The notes below the pieces were generated by a model, which was not told where the DNA came from, made no database searches, and worked only from the letters and a program-made list of their open reading frames with translations. DNA of 10,776 nucleotides, taken from positions 1-10,776 of the forward strand of contig JAHZJY010000167.1 of the NCBI GenBank assembly GCA_022600695.1. The letters run 5' to 3'. Shown in pieces: positions 1-5,644 of the stretch (position 1 is its first letter; every line of letters starts with the position of its first letter). Both the position numbers and the translations under genes were made by a program. Source of the stretch: Actinomycetes bacterium. Its GTDB lineage: Bacteria; Actinomycetota; Actinomycetes; Mycobacteriales; Mycobacteriaceae.

Positions 1-107
1 GGGAAGCCACGGGCGGCGAGTACGGCGGCGGTGGCGGCGCCGATACCTGATGAGGCGCCGGCGATCAGCGTCGGCCGCCGTGCCGGGTGCGGGTCGAAAC
101 GGGGCAT
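1..107 (-). CDS. Short-chain dehydrogenase/reductase, N-terminal fragment (cut by window start)
   Basis: Only the first 35 codons are present, and the gene runs off the left edge on the minus strand. The reading starts MPRFDPHPARRP and then has AGASSGIGAAT (about residues 17-27), the glycine-rich TGxxxGxG-type nucleotide-binding turn of classical SDRs. Its ATG (107 to 105) shares a base with the TGA of the cyp123 gene (109 to 107), a TGATG stop-start overlap that implies translational coupling within one transcript. From memory the M. tuberculosis counterpart is Rv0765c, which lies between cyp123 and cyp51. Substrate and the rest of the fold cannot be judged from this fragment. The family call is firm and the orthology rests on gene order. 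Confidence 0.85.
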   Translation of the reverse strand, partial: MPRFDPHPARRPTLIAGASSGIGAATAAVLAARGF

Positions 108-1324
108 CAGGCCGTCCTCCCCGCGGTAGGCGTGACATCGATGGGAAGCGAGGCGAAGCCGCGCACGTTGCTGGAATGCACCCGTACGGCACCGGTCTCA
201 TCGACGCGATAGCCGGTGATCCGTTCCAGCAGTGCGGTCAATGCGACCCGGGCTTCCATCCGGGCCAGGTGAGCGCCCAGGCAGAAATGCGCGCCACTGC
301 CGAAACTCAGCAGCTTCGAGCCGATCTCGCGGCCTATCCGGTATTCGTCGGGGTCGTCGAACACCCGCTGATCGCGGTTCGCCGCACCGGGTGCCAGCAG
401 GACGGTGTCGCCCGCGCTCAGGGTGGTGCCGTGAAACTCGACGTCCTGGGCGACGACCCGGGCGAGAAGCTGGCTGGAGGTGTCGTAGCGAAGCGTCTCC
501 TCAACCCACAGCGGAATCCGGCTGTGGTCGGCGTAGACCCCGGTCAGCTGATCTGGGAACCTGGCTCCCCAGTAGATGGCGTTGCCCAGCAGTTTGGTGG
601 TGGTCTCGTTCCCGGCAACCACCATCAGGAACAGGAACGCCATGATTTCCTCGTCGCCGAGGCGGTCGCCGCCGATCTCGGCCTCCAACAGTGCCGACGT
701 CAGATCGTCGGTGGGCCGGCGGCGCCGTCGGGCCACCATGTCGGCGTAGTAGGCCAGCAGTTGCATCGAGGCGTTGATCGCCGGGATCGGGACGTCGTTG
801 ACACCATCGGGACGATGCACCACCTCGTCGGCGAGCGCGCGCACCCGTTCGCGATCTGTTCGGGGCACCCCGACGAGTTCGGAGATGACGTCCATCGGCA
901 GCTTGGCCGCGAAATCGGAGATGTAGTCGAAGCTGGCGGACCGCAGGGCGGTATCGAGGTGCTCACGGGTCAATTCGAGAACCCGGCGTTCCAGCTCGCG
1001 GACCCGGCGCGGGGTGAAGCCCTTGGACACCAGGGCCCGAAGACGCAGATGCCCCGGGTCGTCCATCGCCAGGAACGACATGGTCCGATACGCCTCGGGG
1101 GTTCGCGAGATCGGGTCCAGCGACACCCCGAGCTCATTCGACAGCGCGGCGCTGTTGCGAAAACCCCTGTGCACGTCCGCATGGCGGGTCAGGGCCCAGA
1201 AGTTGAGCTCGTCGTTGCGGTAGAGCGGCGCTTCCTCGCGCAGCCGCCGATAGTACGGGTAGGGATCCTCGTGGAAGTCATAGTCGTAGGGGTCCAGGAC
1301 CAGTGGAACGTCCGCTGCCGTCAC
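107..1324 (-). CDS. cyp123: Cytochrome P450, CYP123-like
   Basis: A soluble bacterial class-I P450 of 405 residues, a heme monooxygenase that needs a ferredoxin and a reductase. All P450 hallmarks are present: the I-helix oxygen-activation motif AGNETTT (residues 237-243), the K-helix ExxR (E276-R279) and the heme loop FGSGAHFCLG (341-350) with Cys348 as axial ligand. No membrane segment is seen. The start is GTG at 1324-1322, giving a 4-bp GTGA overlap with the upstream tetR stop. The gene's own stop overlaps the start of the downstream SDR. Assignment to CYP123 rests on gene order (SDR-P450-TetR divergent from aldA, as in Rv0765c-Rv0768 from memory), on length close to the roughly 400 residues of CYP123A1 and on general resemblance. 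In M. tuberculosis, cyp51 and a ferredoxin gene lie just beyond, and these could supply its electron partner. The native substrate is not known to me. Confidence 0.9.
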   Translation of the reverse strand: MTAADVPLVLDPYDYDFHEDPYPYYRRLREEAPLYRNDELNFWALTRHADVHRGFRNSAALSNELGVSLDPISRTPEAYRTMSFLAMDDPGHLRLRALVSKGFTPRRVRELERRVLELTREHLDTALRSASFDYISDFAAKLPMDVISELVGVPRTDRERVRALADEVVHRPDGVNDVPIPAINASMQLLAYYADMVARRRRRPTDDLTSALLEAEIGGDRLGDEEIMAFLFLMVVAGNETTTKLLGNAIYWGARFPDQLTGVYADHSRIPLWVEETLRYDTSSQLLARVVAQDVEFHGTTLSAGDTVLLAPGAANRDQRVFDDPDEYRIGREIGSKLLSFGSGAHFCLGAHLARMEARVALTALLERITGYRVDETGAVRVHSSNVRGFASLPIDVTPTAGRTA

Positions 1325-1911
1325 TGGTCGGCATCCAGGATGAGGCCGACGACATAGCTCAGCCGATCCGCAACCTGACGGTAGGTGAACGCGCCGCTGC
1401 CGGCGTGTACGAGCGCGCCGAAATAACTCATCTCCAGCGCGTTCACCGTCCGGGTGTCGGCGTCGGGACCGAGCGCCGAGCGGATGCGCTTGTGGATCTC
1501 GCCGCCGATACGGTCCCGAACGGCGCGGACCGCTTCGTCATTGCTCAGTAGTGCGGTGGTACAGGCCGCCGCCACCTCCGGTTCGTCCGCGACGACAAGG
1601 GCCAGGCTTCGCAATGCCTGCTGGACCCGGTTGAGGCGGCTGTCGTTGACGTCGTTGAAATACCGAACCTGATGGACCAACTCCAGATAGATCTCGGCGA
1701 CCAGGTGGTTCTTCGATGAGAAGTAGGTGTACGCCGTCGCGGGAGCCACGTGGGCGCGGGCGGCCACACCGCGCACGGTCAGATCCGCGTACGACGAGGC
1801 GCGCAGTGTTGCCAGGCCGGCCAGCACCAGCTTGCGGAACGTCTCCTCCTGCCGCGGCCGGCGCGCCTCCGGTCCGCCCCGGTTGGTGGTCGTCACAGAA
1901 TCACTGGACAC
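1321..1911 (-). CDS. TetR/AcrR-family transcriptional regulator of the cyp123/aldA locus
   Basis: A one-component repressor-type protein of 196 residues from the chosen start. The N-terminal TetR DNA-binding domain runs from about residue 22 to 75. Its helix-turn-helix is LTVRGVAARAHVAPATAYTYF (44-64, split here as LTVRGVAARA and HVAPATAYTYF), followed by the typical SSKNHLVAEIY. The all-helical C-terminal ligand domain fits no family I can name, so the effector is unknown. The frame is open further up (possible starts at 2016 GTG, 1968 ATG, 1896 GTG). GTG 1911 is preferred because a TACGTT -10 box ends exactly 6 nt upstream, which fits a leaderless mRNA, and a palindromic operator straddles that point. 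The gene is co-transcribed with cyp123 (GTGA overlap) and divergent from aldA. From memory it matches Rv0767c. Family call is secure; start choice is moderate. Confidence 0.88.
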   Translation of the reverse strand: MSSDSVTTTNRGGPEARRPRQEETFRKLVLAGLATLRASSYADLTVRGVAARAHVAPATAYTYFSSKNHLVAEIYLELVHQVRYFNDVNDSRLNRVQQALRSLALVVADEPEVAAACTTALLSNDEAVRAVRDRIGGEIHKRIRSALGPDADTRTVNALEMSYFGALVHAGSGAFTYRQVADRLSYVVGLILDADQ

Positions 1912-1918
1912 ATGTCCA
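1905..1918. promoter_or_regulatory. Candidate TetR operator 1 (over tetR start)
   Basis: TGGACA-CA-TGTCCA has two perfect 6-bp arms around a 2-bp centre. It spans about -7 to +7 of the inferred tetR transcript, touching the last base of the -10 box and the start codon, so a bound dimer would block the gene's own promoter. It shares the core GACA-NN-TGTC and the flank TGTCYAAC with operator 2. Size and symmetry fit TetR-family operators; binding by this TetR is inferred. Confidence 0.55.
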
Positions 1919-1947
1919 ACGTAGTGCCCGGTATCGGTGACTCGCAA
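1918..1947 (-). promoter_or_regulatory. Putative promoter of the tetR-cyp123-SDR operon (leaderless)
   Basis: On the minus strand TTGCGA (1947-1942) and TACGTT (1923-1918) are separated by 18 nt and fit SigA-like -35 and -10 boxes. The first base after a 6-nt gap is the G of GTG 1911, so transcription would begin on the start codon. No Shine-Dalgarno sequence precedes any of the alternative starts, which agrees with a leaderless message. Prediction only. Confidence 0.45.
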
Positions 1948-1995
1948 GGTGGTGTGCTGAAAACGCATGTCAGAGCCGCATCGAAGGAGGAGGTC

Positions 1996-2025
1996 TTGTG
2001 CCGCTCCGGTGATCACCGCTAGTGT
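1996..2025 (+). promoter_or_regulatory. Weak candidate promoter of the aldA operon
   Basis: TTGTGC (1996-2001) and TAGTGT (2020-2025) are 18 nt apart and would start transcription near 2032, placing operator 2 at about +10 to +21 as a roadblock. The -35 match is poor and other -10-like hexamers (GATACC at 2036) exist, so the exact site is uncertain. A promoter somewhere in 1912-2077 is required by the divergent layout. Confidence 0.25.
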
Positions 2026-2041
2026 TCAATCCAGCGATACC

Positions 2042-2053
2042 AGACAGGTGTCT
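2042..2053. promoter_or_regulatory. Candidate TetR operator 2 (upstream of aldA)
   Basis: AGACA-GG-TGTCT has two perfect 5-bp arms around a 2-bp centre. It lies 24 bp before the aldA ATG. The wider 17-nt blocks at 1904-1920 and 2040-2056 agree at 12 positions and three of the differences are transitions (consensus CYRGACANRTGTCYAAC). The centres of the two operators are 136 bp apart, close to 13 helical turns. Confidence 0.55.
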
Positions 2054-2077
2054 AACAATTCTCAGCTGGGAGAGCGG

Positions 2078-3544
2078 ATGGCGATAGCAGCCGAACGCAC
2101 AAGCGATCTGTTCATCGACGGAACGCTGACAGCGGGCGGTTCAGGGCGTTTTGCCACTGTCAACCCGGCCACCGGGGAGGTCCTGGGTACCGCGGCGGAT
2201 GCCGACACCGGTGATATGGACCGGGCTATCGACGCCGCCCGCCGCGCCTTCGACGACACCGGGTGGGCCGGTGACGTTGATCTACGGGTGCGTTGCGTCC
2301 GGCAGCTGCGCGGGGTCATGCGGGACCACATCGAGGAGCTGCGCGAGATCACCATGGCCGAAGCGGGCGCACCCCGAATGCTGACCGCGGCCGCGCAACT
2401 GGAGGGTCCGGTGGACGACCTCGGTTTCTCGGCCGACACCGCGGAGTCCTATCCGTGGCGGACCGACCTCGGGTTGGCCTCCCCGATGGGGATCCGGACC
2501 CGGCGCACACTGGTCCGCGAGGCCGTCGGCGTGGTGGGTGCCATTACGCCGTGGAACTTTCCGCATCAGATCGCCCTCGCCAAGGTCGGTCCCGCCCTGG
2601 CGGCGGGTAATACCGTCGTTCTCAAGCCGTCCCCCGAAACCCCCTGGTGCGCAGCGATACTCGGAGAACTCGTCGCGCAGCACACCGACTTACCGCCGGG
2701 TGTGCTGAATATCGTCACCTCTGACGACCATGCGGTCGGGGCCATGCTGACCAGTGATCCGCGCGTCGACATGGTGTCGTTCACCGGGTCGACGGCCACC
2801 GGCCGGACGGTCATGGCGGCCGGCGCGGCCACCGTCAAGAAGGTGTTCCTGGAATTGGGCGGTAAGTCCGCCTTTCTCGTCCTCGACGACGCGGACCTGG
2901 CCGCGGCCTGCGCCATGGCGGGATTCACCGCGTCGGTGCATGCCGGGCAGGGCTGCGCGATCACCACCCGACTGGTCGTTCCGCGGAACCGCTACGACGA
3001 GGCGGTCGCCGCGGCGGCCGCGACCATGTCGGGTATCAGGCCGGGTGACCCGACCGAACCCGGGACCATCTGCGGGCCGGTGATCTCCGCGGCTCAGCTC
3101 AATCGGGTGCAAACCTACCTGGACCTGGCGATCGCCGAAGGCGGCAGCTTCGCCTGTGGCGGCGGTCGCCCCGCCGACCGGGACCGCGGCTTCTTCATCG
3201 AGCCGACGGTGATCGCCGGGCTCACCAACGACGCCCGGGTGGCGCGTGAAGAGATCTTCGGCCCGGTGCTCACGGTGATCGCCCACGACGGCGACGATGA
3301 CGCCGTCCGGATCGCCAACGACTCGCCCTACGGGCTGTCCGGCACGGTCTTCGGCGCCGATTCCCGGCGGGCCCGGGCGGTGGCCGACCGGCTTCGGGTC
3401 GGCACAGTCAACGTCAACGGTGGGGTGTGGTACTCCGCCGATGTGCCGTTCGGTGGGTACCGGCAGTCCGGGGTCGGCCGGGAGATGGGTGTGGCCGGGT
3501 TCGAGGAGTACCTGGAGACGAAAGTGATTGCGACCGCGTCGTAG
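2078..3544 (+). CDS. aldA: NAD(P)-dependent aldehyde dehydrogenase
   Basis: A full-length ALDH-superfamily enzyme (488 residues; the family is usually 480-500) that oxidises an aldehyde to the acid with NAD(P)+. Landmarks in order: PWNF with Asn160 (oxyanion hole), LKPSPE with Lys183 (cofactor binding), FTGS (235-238), the general base Glu259 in LELGGKS, the nucleophile Cys293 in GQGC, and EEIFGPV (391-397) that binds the nicotinamide ribose. Every catalytic residue is present. The ATG at 2078 is chosen because GGGAG (2068-2072) lies 5 nt upstream and the protein then begins just before the conserved LFIDG segment. The frame is open upstream to 1967 but that part lacks ALDH similarity and would run through operator 2. 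First gene of a four-gene operon. From memory it matches Rv0768 (aldA, about 489 residues). The substrate is unknown; it may be an aldehyde made by the neighbouring P450 or SDRs. Confidence 0.95.
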   Translation: MAIAAERTSDLFIDGTLTAGGSGRFATVNPATGEVLGTAADADTGDMDRAIDAARRAFDDTGWAGDVDLRVRCVRQLRGVMRDHIEELREITMAEAGAPRMLTAAAQLEGPVDDLGFSADTAESYPWRTDLGLASPMGIRTRRTLVREAVGVVGAITPWNFPHQIALAKVGPALAAGNTVVLKPSPETPWCAAILGELVAQHTDLPPGVLNIVTSDDHAVGAMLTSDPRVDMVSFTGSTATGRTVMAAGAATVKKVFLELGGKSAFLVLDDADLAAACAMAGFTASVHAGQGCAITTRLVVPRNRYDEAVAAAAATMSGIRPGDPTEPGTICGPVISAAQLNRVQTYLDLAIAEGGSFACGGGRPADRDRGFFIEPTVIAGLTNDARVAREEIFGPVLTVIAHDGDDDAVRIANDSPYGLSGTVFGADSRRARAVADRLRVGTVNVNGGVWYSADVPFGGYRQSGVGREMGVAGFEEYLETKVIATAS

Positions 3545-3585
3545 GGAAGGCATGACCGCGTCGCAGAGGAGGCCGAGGAGAGCGC

Positions 3586-4338
3586 ATGGGACAGTTCGAC
3601 GGCAAGGTGGGGATCGTCACCGGGGCGGCCGGCGGGATCGGCCAGGCCTATGCGGAGGCGCTCGGGGGGGAGGGCGCCGCGGTCGTGGTGGCCGATATCA
3701 ACCTCGAGGGCGCCGAGAAGGTGGCGAAGGGGATCGTTGCCGAGGGTGGCACCGCGATCGCGATCGGCGTCGACGTGTCCGACCCCGGCTCGGCCAAGGC
3801 CATGGCGGATCGCACCCTGGCCGAATTCGGCGGGATCGACTACCTGATCAACAACGCCGCGATCTTCGGCGGGATGAAACTCGACTTCCTGATCACCGTG
3901 GATTGGGACTACTACAAAAAGTTCATGAGCGTGAACCTCGACGGGGCGCTGGCCTGCACCCGCGCGGTGTACAAGAAGATGGCCAGGCGCGGCGGAGGGG
4001 CGATCATCAACCAGTCCTCAACCGCGGCATGGCTTTATGCGAACTACTACGGATTGGCCAAGGTCGGCATCAACGGCCTGACCCAGCAGCTTTCCCGCGA
4101 GCTCGGTGGAATGAATATCCGGATAAACGCGATCGCCCCCGGCCCCATCGACACCGAGGCCAACCGCACCACGACCCCACCGGAGATGGTGGCCGATATC
4201 GTCAAGGGCATTCCGCTGAGCAGGATGGGGCAGACCGATGATCTGATCGGTATGTGCCTGTTTCTGCTCTCGGACCAGGCACAGTGGATCACCGGGCAGA
4301 TCTTCAATGTCGACGGCGGTCAGATCATCCGGTCCTGA
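3586..4338 (+). CDS. Short-chain dehydrogenase/reductase (classical SDR)
   Basis: A 250-residue classical SDR with a Rossmann fold. The cofactor turn TGAAGGIG occupies residues 12-19 and Asp37 at the end of beta-2 points to NAD(H) rather than NADP(H). The NNAA motif is at 89-92 and Asn117 (SVNLDG) is the fourth catalytic residue. Ser145 and Tyr155-xxx-Lys159 complete the active site. The Ser-to-Tyr spacing is about 3 residues shorter than in typical family members. The C-terminal PGPIDT (185-190) and FNVDGG (240-245) are standard. GAGGAGA (3575-3581) lies 4 nt before the ATG, a strong ribosome site that fixes the start. It is 41 bp downstream of aldA and 13 bp upstream of the next gene. From memory the counterpart is Rv0769. 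It probably interconverts an alcohol and a ketone or aldehyde in the same pathway; the substrate is not deducible. Confidence 0.93.
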   Translation: MGQFDGKVGIVTGAAGGIGQAYAEALGGEGAAVVVADINLEGAEKVAKGIVAEGGTAIAIGVDVSDPGSAKAMADRTLAEFGGIDYLINNAAIFGGMKLDFLITVDWDYYKKFMSVNLDGALACTRAVYKKMARRGGGAIINQSSTAAWLYANYYGLAKVGINGLTQQLSRELGGMNIRINAIAPGPIDTEANRTTTPPEMVADIVKGIPLSRMGQTDDLIGMCLFLLSDQAQWITGQIFNVDGGQIIRS

Positions 4339-4351
4339 AGGGGATGAGGCG

Positions 4352-5203
4352 ATGACGGACATCAGGCTCGGCTACGTCGGGCTGGGCAACATGGGCACCC
4401 CGATGGCCAGGCGACTGGTCGGCTGGCCGGGCGGGCTGGTGGTTTATGACGTGCGTGCGGAGGCCACGGCCTCCTTCGTCGACGCCGGTACCGAGATCGC
4501 GGGCGACCTCGCCCGCGTCGCGAACGCCGACGTCATCAGCGTGACGGTGCTCGATGATGCGCAGGTGCGGGAGGTGGTCGCCGACCTGGCTCGGCATGCG
4601 GCGCCGGGAACCGTGATCGCGGTCCACTCCACCGTTTCCGGCACCACTGCCGCCGCATTGGCCGACCGATTCGCACCGAGTGGGATCCACGTGATCGACG
4701 CACCGGTGAGCGGCGGCGCCGGGGCTGCCGAAAAGGGTGAACTGGCCACCATGGTCGGTGCTCCTCGCGAGGTCTACGAGCGGGTGAAGCCGGTTTTCCG
4801 GCAGTGGGCAGCGCTGGTGATCCACGCCGGTGGGCCCGGGGCCGGGACACGGATGAAGCTGGCCCGCAACATGCTTTCCTTCACGGCGTTCGCCGCCGCG
4901 TGCGAGGCGATGAACCTGGCCGAGGCGGCCGGCCTGGACCTGCAGGCGCTGGGCCGGGTGGTACGCCACACCGATGCCCTGACCGGTGGGCCGGGCGCGA
5001 TCATGGTGCGGGACAACATGCACGAGTTGGAACCCGGGCACTGGCTGCACGACACCTTCACCCACACCCGGACCCTGGGCGAGAAGGATCTGAGTCTGGC
5101 GTTGGAACTCGGTGAGGCGGTCGGAGTCGACCTCCCGCTCGCCTCGATCGCACTGCGTAATCTTGCCGCCGGTCTCGGTGTGCCGCACCGGATGGGGGAA
5201 TGA
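4352..5203 (+). CDS. NAD(P)-dependent beta-hydroxyacid dehydrogenase (3-hydroxyisobutyrate / 6PGDH-like)
   Basis: A 283-residue member of the 3-hydroxyisobutyrate/tartronate-semialdehyde/6-phosphogluconate dehydrogenase superfamily. It opens with the Rossmann motif GYVGLGNMG (7-15). The substrate-binding signature DAPVSGG is at 116-122 with the preceding HSTVSG at 92-97. The catalytic lysine is Lys169 followed by Asn173 (KLARN), and the late KDLSLA is at 245-250. This layout is that of enzymes oxidising a beta-hydroxy acid to a semialdehyde or reducing the reverse. The ATG at 4352 is chosen because GGGG (4340-4343) lies 8 nt upstream and the motif starts right after it; a longer frame from 4307 would overlap the SDR gene. 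Its stop overlaps an ATG of the next gene. From memory it matches Rv0770. The exact substrate is unknown. Confidence 0.92.
   Translation: MTDIRLGYVGLGNMGTPMARRLVGWPGGLVVYDVRAEATASFVDAGTEIAGDLARVANADVISVTVLDDAQVREVVADLARHAAPGTVIAVHSTVSGTTAAALADRFAPSGIHVIDAPVSGGAGAAEKGELATMVGAPREVYERVKPVFRQWAALVIHAGGPGAGTRMKLARNMLSFTAFAAACEAMNLAEAAGLDLQALGRVVRHTDALTGGPGAIMVRDNMHELEPGHWLHDTFTHTRTLGEKDLSLALELGEAVGVDLPLASIALRNLAAGLGVPHRMGE
5194..5199 (+). promoter_or_regulatory. Ribosome binding site that favours start 5206
   Basis: GGGGGA lies inside the last codons of the upstream dehydrogenase gene. It is directly against the ATG at 5200 (too close) but 6 nt before the ATG at 5206, so it favours the second start of the CMD-family gene. 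Confidence 0.5.
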
Positions 5204-5205
5204 GC

Positions 5206-5595
5206 ATGGACGAAACACGACGCAAAGGTCTTACGAAGATGAACGAGGTTTACGGCTGGGAGATGCCCGATCTGCCGGGGGACTACTTCGCGCTGACCGT
5301 CGACCACCTCTTCGCCGATATCTGGAGCCGGCCCGGACTGTCCATGCGGGACAAGCGGATCATGACCCTGTCGGTGGTGACCGCTTCCGGCCTGACCGAC
5401 CTGGCCGAGATTCAGGTCAACGCCGCGTTGCACAACCGGGAGATGACCGCGGCCGAGCTACGGGAGATGGCGATCTTCATCACCCACTATGTCGGCTTTC
5501 CGCTCGGCTCGACCTTCAACAACGTCGTGGAGAAGGTCATCGCCAAGCGTGCGGAGGCGCCTCGCGGGCAGCCACCCGAGGCGGCCGAGGATTAG
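5206..5595 (+). CDS. Carboxymuconolactone decarboxylase (CMD) family protein
   Basis: A small all-helical protein (129 residues from 5206; 131 if the ATGA-overlapping ATG at 5200 is used). The body RDKRIMTLSVVTA, AEIQVNAALHN and ELREMAIFITHYVGFPLG follows the CMD/AhpD fold pattern (Pfam CMD), with the conserved histidine of the first region in AALHN. There is no cysteine anywhere in the protein, so it cannot act as an AhpD-type CxxC peroxidase. It more closely resembles gamma-carboxymuconolactone decarboxylase-type members, but true decarboxylase activity is unproven. The tail is charged and proline-rich (AEAPRGQPPEAAED) and looks disordered. It is the last gene of the aldA operon. From memory it matches Rv0771. 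The role could be decarboxylation or a proton-transfer step on an acid made by the upstream enzymes; this is inference. Confidence 0.88.
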   Translation: MDETRRKGLTKMNEVYGWEMPDLPGDYFALTVDHLFADIWSRPGLSMRDKRIMTLSVVTASGLTDLAEIQVNAALHNREMTAAELREMAIFITHYVGFPLGSTFNNVVEKVIAKRAEAPRGQPPEAAED

Positions 5596-5598
5596 GAC

Positions 5599-5614
5599 GG
5601 CGTTCGTCGACGCC
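5599..5614 (+). terminator. Weak hairpin after the aldA operon
   Basis: GGCGT-TCGTCG-ACGCC gives a 5-bp stem with a 6-nt loop, starting 4 nt after the CMD stop codon and ending before the purD -10 box. There is no T tract, so this is at best a weak or U-less terminator of the kind proposed in mycobacteria. Confidence 0.25.
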
Positions 5615-5630
5615 CACTGACCGGGCTGGC

Positions 5631-5644
5631 TAAGGTGTGAGCCT
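5631..5644 (+). promoter_or_regulatory. Putative purD -10 box for a leaderless GTG message
   Basis: TAAGGT (5631-5636) matches TANNNT and is followed by 8 nt and then the purD GTG. No Shine-Dalgarno sequence is positioned before that GTG. No convincing -35 hexamer is visible. The geometry matches that in front of purB (TAAGCT, 8 nt, GTG). Confidence 0.45.

Noticed and set aside
50..1357. Long open frame (435 codons) on the plus strand opposite cyp123
   Set aside because: It mirrors the P450 gene codon phase, is rich in Arg, Gly, Pro and His, and has no recognisable motif. It is a typical antisense shadow in GC-rich DNA, and the P450 frame has all catalytic signatures.
1912..2077. KstR or KstR2 binding site in the divergent region, given the sterol-linked cyp51 neighbourhood
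   Set aside because: No AACNNGTT core or CAAGNNCTTG-like palindrome was seen; the palindromes present have a different core.
2690..3553. 287-codon minus-strand open frame inside aldA
   Set aside because: It shows no domain, has a compositionally biased product, and lies fully within a well-supported ALDH gene.
3528..4241. Plus-strand open frame overlapping the SDR gene, with an ATG at 3552 in the aldA-SDR gap
   Set aside because: It is out of frame with the SDR, its product is Arg- and Gly-rich without motifs, and the strong ribosome site points to the ATG at 3586.
4325..5218. 297-codon minus-strand open frame opposite the 6PGDH-like gene
   Set aside because: The opposite frame has a complete Rossmann motif and catalytic Lys/Asn; this one has low-complexity composition and no plausible start context.
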